Assembly: GCF_900155475.1 (NCBI RefSeq)
Contig: NZ_FXAM01000001.1
Coordinates: forward strand, 1,909,501 to 1,973,500
Reading direction: 5' to 3'
From: Methylomagnum ishizawai
GTDB taxonomy: Bacteria > Pseudomonadota > Gammaproteobacteria > Methylococcales > Methylococcaceae
Length of the DNA stretch: 64,000 nt
Below are positions 23,803-32,885 of the stretch, in pieces. Every line of letters starts with the position of its first letter. Position 1 is the first letter of the stretch. Position numbers and translations under genes: made by a program. The notes beneath the pieces are model-generated. The model did not search any database. It saw only the letters and a program-made list of their open reading frames with translations, and was not told the origin of the DNA.

Positions 23803-26379
23803 ATGATTTTCTTCAAAAAGCACGTGGGCATCGAAACCGCCCGCTTTTGGCGCGAGTTCATCATCGCGGGTCGCTTTGGCATGGTGGGGGTCGCCGCCAC
23901 GGCGGTCCATATCACGGTGGTGTGGCTGTTGGTCGGGACGGGGTGGTTCCCGGTGTTGGCCGCCAATTTGGTGGCATTCCTGACGGCTTTCGGTATTTCC
24001 TTCACCGGAAATTATTGCTGGACTTTCAGCAGGCCCGGCTGTCCACGCCGGGCGTTGGCGAGGTTTTTCTTGATTTCCGGGAGCGCGTTCGCGGCCAATA
24101 CCGTGGTGCTGGCGGCCTTGTTGCGGACCGGATGGCTCGCGCCCCAAGTCGCCGCTGTGGCCTCGGCGGCGCTGATTCCCGTGATTACTTTTCTCGCTAG
24201 CAGGTTGTGGGTATTCCGCGCATCCGTGGCGAGGTCCGGGGCAAACCCGGCGGGCACCGGCTTTGCGATGTTCGACGGCGGGAATCGGGTTGGGTGGATA
24301 TCGGTATTGCCCGTGGTTTTGGGGGTAGCCGCATTCTGGATGGTGGTTGGGCCGAGGGTATTGGATCCGACCAATATCGCCTGGCTCGACGATGGCGATC
24401 CCGCCACCCATTATCTGGGATGGCAGTTTTTCCGGCATTCCGATTGGCATTTTCCCTTGGGCTTGAACCCCGATTATGGCCTCGAACTGGGCAATGCCAT
24501 TGTCTTTTCCGACTCAAATCCCCTGATGGCGTTCCTGTTTAAACCGGTGGCGGCCCTGTTGCCCGAACCTTTCCAGTATTTCGGGTTATGGATGCTGGCC
24601 TGCTTCATCTTGCAGGCGTGGTTCGCCTGGAAACTGCTTGGATTGGTTGTCGATAGTCCGTCGATACGCGCTTTGGGCTGCGGGTTGTTTTTGTTCTCCC
24701 CGCCGATGATTTGGCGCTTGAATGGGCATATCAGCCTGATGGGGCATTTTTTGATCCTCGCCGGCCTTTATCTGGCTTTGAACCCTTGGTCGGAACGGCG
24801 CTCGTCGGCTTGGGGCTTGCTACTGGGGGTTGCCGCCTTGGTCCATTCCTATTTCCTGGCGATGGTCGCGGCCTTGTGGCTGGCCGATCTCGCCGGACAA
24901 ACCCGCTGGGGCGGGCGGGGTATCCGTGGAGTCCTTGCCGAACTCGCCCTGAGCCTCGCGCTGGTCGGCGTCATTTGTTGGCAGGCTGGTTATTTTAGTA
25001 TTCGTGGCGGTATGATCGTCGGTGGCTATGGGTTTTATCGGATGAATCTGCTGTCCCTTTTCGATGCCGATGGATGGTCGTATGTCTTGAATGATATACC
25101 GGGCGGGAGTGGGGACTATGAGGGGTTCAATTTCTTGGGCTTGGGTGTGGTGTTACTGTTGCTTTGGTCCATCCCATCCGTGATCGGGATACGGGTGGAT
25201 TTGGGGGTGGTACTACGGAAAAGGCCCGCTGTAATAGGCTTGTTTGTCGCCTTGGGTGTTTTTGCGGTTTCCAATAAAATCGGTATTGGACCTTATAATA
25301 TTGAATTCTCTCTGCCGGAATGGGGGACGCGGCTGACCAATACCTTCCGTAGTTCTGGGAGGATGTTTTGGCCGGTGTTTTACGCGCTGCTATTGACGAT
25401 TATTTACGTGATCACCAGGGCGCATGAAAAACGGGTGGCTGTGAGTTTGCTGGCCGTGGCTCTGGCTGTTCAGGTGGTGGATACCGGGGCGGCTTGGCAG
25501 GATTTCCATGCGAGGTATATGGCGACCCCGGCGGTGGAATGGAAAACCCCTTTGCGCGACCCTTTTTGGGCCGAGGCAGCGACCCATTATAAGAAAGTCC
25601 GCTGGGTCCGCCCGGAAAACCATACCCCGGATTGGCAGGTGTTCGCGGCCTACGCGGGCCATTATGGCTTGGGGACCGATGCCGTCTACCTCGCCAGGGT
25701 CGGCGCGGGGCCGTTGGTCGCGGCCCAAGTCCAGGCTGGGGAAGCCATCGCCACCGGGCGCTACCAACCGGATTCGCTCTACATCCTCGAAGGTGGCGTG
25801 TTGGGTCCGGCCCTGCTCGGCCTCGATGCCAAAACCGATCTGCTGGCCCGGATCGATGGCTTCAATGTGCTGGCTCCAGGCTGGAAAACCTGCGCCGGAT
25901 GCGGGCCTGTCGTCGGCGAGTTGGCGTTGACCGATATTTTTCCGCCAATCCGGGTGGGCGAGCGGATTCAATTCACGCGGTCCGCCCCCGGCACCGCTTA
26001 TCTGGTAGCGGGATGGGCGGGGCCGGAGCCGTGGGGAACATGGTCGGAGCGGTCCGCGGCCAAGATCAGGCTGCCGTTAGCGAGTGCCGATGCCCAGGAG
26101 ATACTGATCGAGGCCAACGCCCTGGTGGCGTCCCCGCATCCCGAGCAGGCGGTCGAGGTGTGGATGAACGGGGTTTTGGCCGGTACCGAGCGCCTGACCC
26201 GATATTCCGGCAACCAAATCCGCATGGCCATTCCCCAGGCCGTCCGCGACCAACTCGGGACGGACCCGGTCTTGAACCTGAAATTCAAATTCCCAGGCGT
26301 GGTCCGCCCGGTGGACATTGGCCTCGGCGACGACAAGCGCCACCTCGCGCTGGGGCTCATCGCCATCACCGTGCGCTGA
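23803..26379 (+). CDS. Fusion of a GtrA-like flippase domain with a DUF6311/GtrC-like membrane glycosyltransferase
   Basis: The ATG at 23803 gives 858 residues; a TTG at 23761 would add 14 unconvincing residues. Residues ~20-140 are a four-helix GtrA domain (FGMVGVAATAVHITVVWLL, then NYCWTFSRPG near the third helix, and SRLWVFR at its end), proposed to flip undecaprenyl-linked sugars. After residue ~165 there is a long polytopic part with DPTNIAWLDDGDPATHYLGW, a loop rich in Asp near the first helix, and DSNPLMAFLFKP. It ends in a soluble C-terminal ~250 residues. This second part matches the DUF6311/GtrC style of large periplasm-facing glycosyltransferases. With the two upstream genes it forms a gtr-like modification cassette. 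Confidence 0.75.
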   Translation: MIFFKKHVGIETARFWREFIIAGRFGMVGVAATAVHITVVWLLVGTGWFPVLAANLVAFLTAFGISFTGNYCWTFSRPGCPRRALARFFLISGSAFAANTVVLAALLRTGWLAPQVAAVASAALIPVITFLASRLWVFRASVARSGANPAGTGFAMFDGGNRVGWISVLPVVLGVAAFWMVVGPRVLDPTNIAWLDDGDPATHYLGWQFFRHSDWHFPLGLNPDYGLELGNAIVFSDSNPLMAFLFKPVAALLPEPFQYFGLWMLACFILQAWFAWKLLGLVVDSPSIRALGCGLFLFSPPMIWRLNGHISLMGHFLILAGLYLALNPWSERRSSAWGLLLGVAALVHSYFLAMVAALWLADLAGQTRWGGRGIRGVLAELALSLALVGVICWQAGYFSIRGGMIVGGYGFYRMNLLSLFDADGWSYVLNDIPGGSGDYEGFNFLGLGVVLLLLWSIPSVIGIRVDLGVVLRKRPAVIGLFVALGVFAVSNKIGIGPYNIEFSLPEWGTRLTNTFRSSGRMFWPVFYALLLTIIYVITRAHEKRVAVSLLAVALAVQVVDTGAAWQDFHARYMATPAVEWKTPLRDPFWAEAATHYKKVRWVRPENHTPDWQVFAAYAGHYGLGTDAVYLARVGAGPLVAAQVQAGEAIATGRYQPDSLYILEGGVLGPALLGLDAKTDLLARIDGFNVLAPGWKTCAGCGPVVGELALTDIFPPIRVGERIQFTRSAPGTAYLVAGWAGPEPWGTWSERSAAKIRLPLASADAQEILIEANALVASPHPEQAVEVWMNGVLAGTERLTRYSGNQIRMAIPQAVRDQLGTDPVLNLKFKFPGVVRPVDIGLGDDKRHLALGLIAITVR

Positions 26380-26391
26380 GGCGTGCCCCGG

Positions 26392-29300
26392 TTAGCTGTC
26401 CCCCCGCACCACCCGGAGCAAGCCCTGGGCGCTCTCGGCCCAGGTTCGCCAGGGCAATCCTTGGGAGCGGGGCTGTGCGCCCTGGACCCATAGCTCCAAC
26501 CAGTCCCGGACCGCCCGCGTCAGTGCTTCCGGCGTGTGGCCCTCGAAGAAAAAGGCGTGGTCCCGCGCCACTTCCCGGAATACCGGAATATCCCGTGCGA
26601 TGATCGGCAGCCCATGCCGGGCGGCTTCGATCAAGGGCAGGCCGAAGCCTTCCCCCAAACTGGCGGCGATCAGGCAGGCGCTGGCCGCGTAGACCCGCCC
26701 CAGGTATTCGTCGCTGATCCCTTCCAGCCAGAAGAGGCGCTGGCCGAGTTGGGGATGTTGGCGCAATATCTGGACGGTTTCCGGGATGTCGCGCCGGGCG
26801 GGGTCGGGCAAATCCCCCCAGCCTTCCTTGCCGACGATCACCAGATTGGCCTCCACGCCCGCGTCCCACAGCTGGAAAAAGGCTTGGATGGCTTGCAGAT
26901 ACCCCTTGCGCGGCTCGACGGTGCCCACCATCAGGAAGCTGGGGCGGGCCTCTAGGGCGGCGAGTACGGCGTCCGCGTCTTCGGGCAGGCCCATGGAAGG
27001 CGCGGAATTCGCGAAATCCGCGCCGTGATGGGAACAGCCGATATGGAACTGGTCGGCGCGGTCCGGCGCTTCCGCCGCCAGCCAAGCCGCCAGGTCGTCC
27101 GCGACCGCCTGGGAAATGCACACCGCGCCGTCGAACTGGGCGATGGCCCGTAGCCAGCGGGCATGGTTTTGCTCGGCACCCGGCGCGAATACTTCCGGCA
27201 TCCGCACCGGGAGCAGGTCGTGGACCATGAAATACACCCGGACCCCATGGTTGCGGTAATGGGCGAACAAGCCGGCTTGCTCGGCCTGGATCAGCCGGTC
27301 CCCGGAAATATCCAATCCCACTAGCAGATCGCCGCTGTCCGGTTCCACCCAGTCGTCCGCCAGTGCGTCCGGGGGGCAGCCCAGCAGTTCCAGGGCGTAG
27401 CGCCGGGCGTAGCGGTATTGCCAACCGGCGGCGGACTGTTCCAGATAGACCGGCTCGACCCGGAAACCCGCGGGCGGCGCGTTCAACAAGGCCAGGGTTA
27501 GCGCCCGCACCACCCGCTCGATGCCGGTTTTGAGGTCGTGGTGGCAGGTCGCCGAAACATCCAGCAGCAAGCGCCGCCCGGCCCGCCGGGGCGGGAAATC
27601 CGCCGCCAGCGCCCGCGCCAGCCCGGCCCGCTCGGCGTCGGTGGGTCGCCAGTCCGGGGTCGCGGCGAGGGTGTCGATCAAGGCCGGTAGGGCCGTAGCG
27701 GCGGTGTGGTGGAAATGCTCGATGGCCGTGGCGTAGCGGGCCGCGCAGGCCGCCGGGGAGTGCCGGGTCGCGATGACCTCCCTGGCGTTCGCGCCCAGTT
27801 CGGCACGTGTTTCCGCCGAGCGCCACAGGGTTTCCAGGGCTTCGACCAAATCGGCGTCGGCGAAGCCGTCCGCCAGCATCCACACCGCGTCCTGGGGGAG
27901 TTCGGCCATCGAGCCATTGGCGTTCACCACGGTGGGCAGGCCGTGGGCCATGCAGTCGAGGACCGTCCCCGAGGTTTCGCCGCGGGAATGGGCCCGCAAT
28001 TGTACGGCCAAATCCGCCGCCGCGAGATAGCGGCGGTAGAGCGGCGTGTCGGCCCAGCCGGTGATGGCGATGCGGTCTTCCAGGCCGTGGGCGTGGATGG
28101 TCGAGAGCAGCGCCGCGCCGTAGTCCCCACCATGGTTCTCGCCGACGAACACCAGTTTGCAGCGCCCGGAACGGGCCAGGTCCGAGGCCAGCCACGCTGC
28201 CAGCAGGCGGTGGTTCTGCTTGGTTTCGCCCAGCAGGCCGAAGCTGCACACCAGGAAGTCGGATTCCGCCAGGCCCAGCCCGACCCGGATCGAAGCGCGG
28301 TCCGGGTTGTCGGTGCCGATCCGCAAATGCGGGATCACCGCCCAGTCCCGCGGGAACTCCGGCCCATACCACTCCTGGGCGAGGCGGCGCGAATATTCGG
28401 AATGCACGATGACGCCCTGGGCCTGCCGGAGAATATCGAGGTTGGCCGGGAACACCCGTTTGACTTCGTCGATATCCGCGAGATAACGGTCCCGTACCGC
28501 GCCATAGCCATGGGCGGCGTAGAGCGCCGCCGTCCACACCGGGCCGGAACCGGCGCAGAGTTCTTGGTAGGACATCAGGCCGCTCAGATAGAAATCATGC
28601 AGGACCACGGTGCCGGGGACCGCTTGCAGCAGGGCCACCATATGCCAATGGAAGGGCGAATTGCCCATCTGGTAGACCACGCGGTCGAGGGAATCCCGGT
28701 TCGCCAAGAGCCAGGGCACGTCCCGGAGGGGGCAATGGGCCTTGATCCAGGGATCGGATACTGCGGCTTGGTCCACCACGACTTCGAGGTCGTAATGGGT
28801 GGCCAGGGCGGGCAGCAATTCCGCGCTGTAATCGGCGATGCCGGTGCGTTCCGGTGGCAGGGGCGACACGAAGGCCAGGCGCGGACGCCGCCCCGGCGGC
28901 GGTGCGCTGGGCGGCGGCGGCGAGCGCCGCGCCCACAATCGCTCGAAGGCGGCCCAGGCCCGGCGGGCGCTCTCGTCCCAGGAGAAACGGGCGGCTTGTT
29001 GGCGGCCATGGGCCTGTAATTCCGCGCGGAAGGCGTCGTCGCCCAGCGCCTGGGCCATGCGCGAGGCGATGGAGCGGGCATCCATCGGGTCGAACAAGGC
29101 ATCCTCGCGCCCGACCACCTCCGGCAGGCTGGAAGTGTTGGCGGCGATGACCGCCGCCCCGCAGGCCATGGCTTCCAGGGCGGGCAACCCGAAGCCCTCG
29201 TGCCAGGATGGGAACACGAACAAGCGGCACAGGGTGTAGAGCTGGACCAGTTCCTCGTCCGGGATGTAGCCGGTGAACACCACCTCGTCGCCGCCCAGGC

Positions 29301-30147
29301 CGAGCGCCTTGGCCCGGCTCCGCAATTGCGCGAGGTCCGCCGCGCAGGATTTGCCCGCCAAAACCAATTGGTGCGCGTTCCGCAGGCCGCGGGGCAGGGC
29401 GGCGTAGGCTTCGAGTAAACGGGGCAGGTTCTTGCGTTCGTCGGTGCCCCCGGTGTAGAGGACGAAGGGCCGCGCGCACCCCCATTTCGCCCTGAGGACG
29501 TCGGCTTCGTGGGCCGGGATGGCGCTGGGCTTGAACCGCCCGTCCACGCCTTCCGAGGTGTTCACCACCTGCTCGCCCGCCACGTCCAGGCAGGCCAGGG
29601 TTTCCGCCCTGGACGACTCCGAAACCGCCAGCAACAGGTCGGCCTGCCGCAAATAGCGGGCCTTGCGCTGGTAGAAGCGGTCGTAGGCCGGTTGGGGCTT
29701 GAGGTAATGCTCCGGGTTCAAGAGCGGGATCAGGTCGTGGATGGTCACGCAGACCGGCGTGGTCCGGTCGAAGCGGCCGATGCTGACCACCGCGTCGTCG
29801 ATGAAACCCTCGAACAGGCTGGGGATGAACACGATATCCGGTGCCAAACTGGCCAGGAAGGCTTCCCTGATTAGCTCGGCCCTATCGCGCCGTCCCAGGT
29901 TGGCCGCGTCGTCCTCGCGTACCGGCCCCGGCGCGTACCAGACCCGGAGATGGGTGGGCGGCAGCAGGCCGGCCAGGGCGGCGCGGATGGGCTGGATCGA
30001 ATCCGGTAAAAGGCCGTTCAGCGCCAGGACGATTTCATGGCCGCCCCGGTGGCGGATCATGGCTTCTATAAGCGACAAGGTGTAGCGGCCTATGCCGCGG
30101 AAGCGGCTTTCGGTCTGCGCTCCCTGCAGGTCGATGACAATACGCAT
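26392..30147 (-). CDS. Giant glycosyltransferase with three GT4 (GT-B) modules
   Basis: This protein has 1251 residues. Module 1 (about 1-400) opens MRIVIDLQGAQTESRFRGIG and has VLYTGGTDERKNLPRLLEAY and the GT4 donor-site motif SWHEGFGLPALEAMACG. Module 2 (about 410-810) opens LAFVSPLPPERTGIADYS and ends near GETSGTVLDCMAHGLPTVV. Module 3 (about 855-1251) opens LLLDVSATCHHDLKTGIERV and has MVGTVEPRKGYLQAIQAF and EGFGLPLIEAARHGLPIIA. Multi-module enzymes of this kind build O-polysaccharide repeat units in ABC-dependent systems. It is the last gene of the wzm-wzt-methyltransferase operon, 22 bases after the methyltransferase gene. Confidence 0.88.
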   Translation of the reverse strand: MRIVIDLQGAQTESRFRGIGRYTLSLIEAMIRHRGGHEIVLALNGLLPDSIQPIRAALAGLLPPTHLRVWYAPGPVREDDAANLGRRDRAELIREAFLASLAPDIVFIPSLFEGFIDDAVVSIGRFDRTTPVCVTIHDLIPLLNPEHYLKPQPAYDRFYQRKARYLRQADLLLAVSESSRAETLACLDVAGEQVVNTSEGVDGRFKPSAIPAHEADVLRAKWGCARPFVLYTGGTDERKNLPRLLEAYAALPRGLRNAHQLVLAGKSCAADLAQLRSRAKALGLGGDEVVFTGYIPDEELVQLYTLCRLFVFPSWHEGFGLPALEAMACGAAVIAANTSSLPEVVGREDALFDPMDARSIASRMAQALGDDAFRAELQAHGRQQAARFSWDESARRAWAAFERLWARRSPPPPSAPPPGRRPRLAFVSPLPPERTGIADYSAELLPALATHYDLEVVVDQAAVSDPWIKAHCPLRDVPWLLANRDSLDRVVYQMGNSPFHWHMVALLQAVPGTVVLHDFYLSGLMSYQELCAGSGPVWTAALYAAHGYGAVRDRYLADIDEVKRVFPANLDILRQAQGVIVHSEYSRRLAQEWYGPEFPRDWAVIPHLRIGTDNPDRASIRVGLGLAESDFLVCSFGLLGETKQNHRLLAAWLASDLARSGRCKLVFVGENHGGDYGAALLSTIHAHGLEDRIAITGWADTPLYRRYLAAADLAVQLRAHSRGETSGTVLDCMAHGLPTVVNANGSMAELPQDAVWMLADGFADADLVEALETLWRSAETRAELGANAREVIATRHSPAACAARYATAIEHFHHTAATALPALIDTLAATPDWRPTDAERAGLARALAADFPPRRAGRRLLLDVSATCHHDLKTGIERVVRALTLALLNAPPAGFRVEPVYLEQSAAGWQYRYARRYALELLGCPPDALADDWVEPDSGDLLVGLDISGDRLIQAEQAGLFAHYRNHGVRVYFMVHDLLPVRMPEVFAPGAEQNHARWLRAIAQFDGAVCISQAVADDLAAWLAAEAPDRADQFHIGCSHHGADFANSAPSMGLPEDADAVLAALEARPSFLMVGTVEPRKGYLQAIQAFFQLWDAGVEANLVIVGKEGWGDLPDPARRDIPETVQILRQHPQLGQRLFWLEGISDEYLGRVYAASACLIAASLGEGFGLPLIEAARHGLPIIARDIPVFREVARDHAFFFEGHTPEALTRAVRDWLELWVQGAQPRSQGLPWRTWAESAQGLLRVVRGDS

Positions 30148-30169
30148 CGAAGATTCCCCCTTGGATGTC

Positions 30170-31669
30170 TTATGGGTTGTTGTCGGTTTTGGTTTTCAAG
30201 GCCAAATAGATACGGCGGGCCTCGGGCGTCAACGTGGGCAGCAGGGCGCTTTCGTCTAGGCCGGGGTCGGGGTCGGGTGCGCCGGGGGTGGCGACATGGA
30301 GTTTGCCTTGGCCATCGACCACGACCACGCCGGTGTTGAGGGCGACGCGCCGCAGGCGGCGATGCAGCCAGGGAAAGCAGGTCTTGAGCAGCGTACTCAG
30401 CGGATGGCCGAGGGCCGGCCTGGACAGCAGCCGGTGGATGGAGGCCGCCAGGAGCGGGCGCAGGGTTTGCTTGGTTTTGACGCTGGTGTGCCAAGCCACC
30501 GAAAAATCGCCCTTGATGATTTGCCGGGCGAGGCGCAGGGCTTGGGCCAGGGGGCGGCGGGCGTGGCTCGCCTGCAACCGGCTGGAAAGTTCGGTCGAGG
30601 CGAGCTTGGCGTATTGGGCTTGGATGGCGGCTTGCCGGGCGTGGTCTTCCGCTTGCGCGGCCTGGGCTTCGGCCTGTTCGGCGCGGGCCAGCGCCTGTTC
30701 GGCTTGGGCTTCGGCCTGTTCGGCCCTGGCCAGCGCCTGTTCGGTCTGGGCTTCGGCCTGTTCAGCCCTGGCCAGGGCCCGCCCGGCCTGGGTTTCGGCT
30801 TCGCGGACGAGTTCGGCGAGTTGGGCTTGTTCGTGTCGGAGCGCGGCTTCCAGGTCCGCGCCCCGCGTTAGCGCCTGCCCGGCCTGGGCCGCGGCGTGTG
30901 CGGCCTGGGTTTGGACCTGTTGGATGCGCTCGGCCAGTTGCGACTGGTAGCGCCGGGTCAGGGTGTCGAGGTCGAGCCCGTATTCCACCGCGAAGGGCGG
31001 GTCCAGGGCGGTGGTGGCCGTTTTCTGGGCCACGACAGCGTAGTCGGGGCTGGCACCTTCCAGCACGTCCTGGAGGGTCAGCGCCGTGGCGGGATCGGCG
31101 AGCGCCTTGGATTCCTGGAGGCGCAGGATTTTGTGGCGGGCGAAACCGCTGTGTTCGGCGAGGAAGGCGAGCAGGGCCGGCGGGATAGGGCGGCGGTGGG
31201 TCGGGTCGAGGTAGAACTCGCGGGTGGCGACCAGAATGTTTTCCGGGTTCGGGGTTTCCATGATGAGCAAGCCGCCGGGCACCAAGACGCGCAGCGCGTG
31301 CGCGACCAGGTCTTGCAGGCATGGAAACGGGATGTGTTCCACGAAATGGAAGGCGGACACCAGTCCCAGGCTGGCATCCGGCAAGGCGGCGATGAAGTCG
31401 AGCGCGTCGCCGCGTTCGGCCTTGAGCCCGAGTTGGCGGCAGGCCGCCAACATGCCGGGATCGAGGTCGATGCCGGTGGCGTCGAAGCCCAGCGAGGCCA
31501 GCAGTTCCAGCCATTCGCCCCGGCCACAGCCCAGGTCCACGGCCCAGGCCCCGCCGTCCAGGTCCAGCAAGGGCCGCACGAAGGGCAGGTAGACCTGTAG
31601 GCGGGATTGGATCAGCTCGCGCGGGCCGCGGTAGCGGTCCTCGAACGCGAAGTAGAAGTTATCGCTCAA
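30170..31669 (-). CDS. Methyltransferase with long coiled coil, WbdD-like chain terminator candidate
   Basis: In this 499-residue protein, residues ~1-215 form a class I methyltransferase with VDLGCGRGEW at 45-53, IDLDPGM at 67-73 and HFVEHIP at 108-114. Residues ~234-367 are a coiled coil containing three near-exact 14-residue units (ALARAEQAEAQTEQ type). A basic/hydrophobic C-terminal region follows. In E. coli O9a, WbdD caps the growing chain with a methylated phosphate and its coiled coil sets chain length. Here a methyltransferase and coiled coil are visible but no kinase domain. Its overlap with wzt and position next to the polymer-building enzyme support a capping role. Confidence 0.8.
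   Translation of the reverse strand: MSDNFYFAFEDRYRGPRELIQSRLQVYLPFVRPLLDLDGGAWAVDLGCGRGEWLELLASLGFDATGIDLDPGMLAACRQLGLKAERGDALDFIAALPDASLGLVSAFHFVEHIPFPCLQDLVAHALRVLVPGGLLIMETPNPENILVATREFYLDPTHRRPIPPALLAFLAEHSGFARHKILRLQESKALADPATALTLQDVLEGASPDYAVVAQKTATTALDPPFAVEYGLDLDTLTRRYQSQLAERIQQVQTQAAHAAAQAGQALTRGADLEAALRHEQAQLAELVREAETQAGRALARAEQAEAQTEQALARAEQAEAQAEQALARAEQAEAQAAQAEDHARQAAIQAQYAKLASTELSSRLQASHARRPLAQALRLARQIIKGDFSVAWHTSVKTKQTLRPLLAASIHRLLSRPALGHPLSTLLKTCFPWLHRRLRRVALNTGVVVVDGQGKLHVATPGAPDPDPGLDESALLPTLTPEARRIYLALKTKTDNNP
30660..30776. repeat. In-frame 42-base tandem repeat inside the coiled-coil coding region
   Basis: There are two full 42-base units (30693-30734 and 30735-30776) and one 33-base partial unit (30660-30692). 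They encode the 14-residue coiled-coil units. Because 42 is a multiple of 3, gain or loss of a unit would lengthen or shorten the coiled coil without breaking the frame. Confidence 0.8.
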
Positions 31670-32885
31670 CTGAGTTCTCCAGGGCTGGGGGTAGCCAGGC
31701 GACCCCGACGAAAGGGGTTTGGTCGATATTGATGACTTTGAACACCAGGGCCAGGTCGCGCCATTCGTAGTTGCGGGTGATATGGACCGGGGAGGCGTGC
31801 AAGGCCACGGCGATGGAATAGGCGCCCTCGCCCAGGTTGGCGGCGAAATGGAAGATGGATTCCACGCGGGCGCCTTGGGGCACGGCGGCGAGGGGGCGGT
31901 CGAGGTGGTGGGTGTTGGTGCCGAACACCGGCTGTCCCAGCCGGTCCTTGATCATATAGCCCACCACCAGTTCCGGGAGGTCGGCGTTGGCCTGGGCGGT
32001 GATTTTGAGCTTGAGCTTTTGGCCGACGTTGACGAATTCGACCGGCGCGTCGCTTCCGTCCAGCAGCGCCACGTCGAGGATGCTGGCCTCGCCGGTGCCG
32101 GAGACGGTCCGCGCCCTGCCATCGTCGAGGAAGGATTGCTCGACCTTGCTGTTTTCCTTCTGGGCGATCAGGGCGTTGTAGAAATCCATCACCGTCTCGG
32201 GGTTGCCGTCCTGGATGACGCGGCCCTGGTCGAGCAGGATGGCCCGGTCGCAAATCGCCTGGATGGCCCCCCGGTCGTGGGAAACGATGAGCAGGCTGCT
32301 GCCCTGGCGTTGGAACTCGCGGATGCGGGCGAAGCTCTTGTGCTGGAAATAGGCGTCCCCCACCGACAAGGCTTCGTCGATGATGAGGATATCGGGCCGG
32401 TGGGCGGTCGCCACGGCGAAGGCCACCCGCATTTGCATCCCGCTGCTATAAGTCCGCACCGGCTGGTCGAAATATTCGCCGATTTCCGCGAATGCCTCGA
32501 TGGCGTCGATCTCGGCGTCGATCTGGCCGGGGGAATGGCCCATCAACCCCGCCGCGTGGTAGGCGTTCTGGCGGCCGGTGAGTTCGGGGTGGAAGCCCAT
32601 CCCGAGTTCGAGGATGGCGGCGACGCGGCCCCGTACCGCGACACCGCCCTCGCTGGGCCGGAGCGTCCCGGCGATGATCTTCAGCAGGGTGCTTTTGCCC
32701 GCGCCGTTCTGGCCGGCGATGCCGACGGCTTCCCCCGGTTGGAGGGCGAAGGACACGTCCCGCAGCGTCCAATGTTCCTCCCGTGGACGCAGGGGCAGGC
32801 CGAACCAGGAGAGGACGCGCCGCCATTCGCCGCCGAAATCGCGGTAGGCTTTGCCCAGATGGGAGACTTCCAGCACGGCGCTCAT
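31659..32885 (-). CDS. wzt: ABC transporter ATPase with C-terminal carbohydrate-binding domain
   Basis: The ATG at 32885 overlaps the wzm stop (ATGA) and gives 408 residues. The ATPase part (1-~240) has Walker A GQNGAGKST, signature YSSGMQMRVAFA and Walker B ILIIDEALSVGD. Residues ~265-408 form the extra beta-rich Wzt C-terminal domain that recognises the terminal modification of the finished O-antigen chain before export. This extended form normally goes with a cytoplasmic chain-capping enzyme, which is encoded by the next gene; the two overlap by 11 bases. It works with Wzm at the inner membrane. Confidence 0.93.
   Translation of the reverse strand: MSAVLEVSHLGKAYRDFGGEWRRVLSWFGLPLRPREEHWTLRDVSFALQPGEAVGIAGQNGAGKSTLLKIIAGTLRPSEGGVAVRGRVAAILELGMGFHPELTGRQNAYHAAGLMGHSPGQIDAEIDAIEAFAEIGEYFDQPVRTYSSGMQMRVAFAVATAHRPDILIIDEALSVGDAYFQHKSFARIREFQRQGSSLLIVSHDRGAIQAICDRAILLDQGRVIQDGNPETVMDFYNALIAQKENSKVEQSFLDDGRARTVSGTGEASILDVALLDGSDAPVEFVNVGQKLKLKITAQANADLPELVVGYMIKDRLGQPVFGTNTHHLDRPLAAVPQGARVESIFHFAANLGEGAYSIAVALHASPVHITRNYEWRDLALVFKVINIDQTPFVGVAWLPPALENSVER

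Noticed and set aside
30660..30776. Regular repeats considered as a CRISPR array
   Set aside because: There are no unique spacers; the 42-base units are contiguous and encode a coiled coil in frame.
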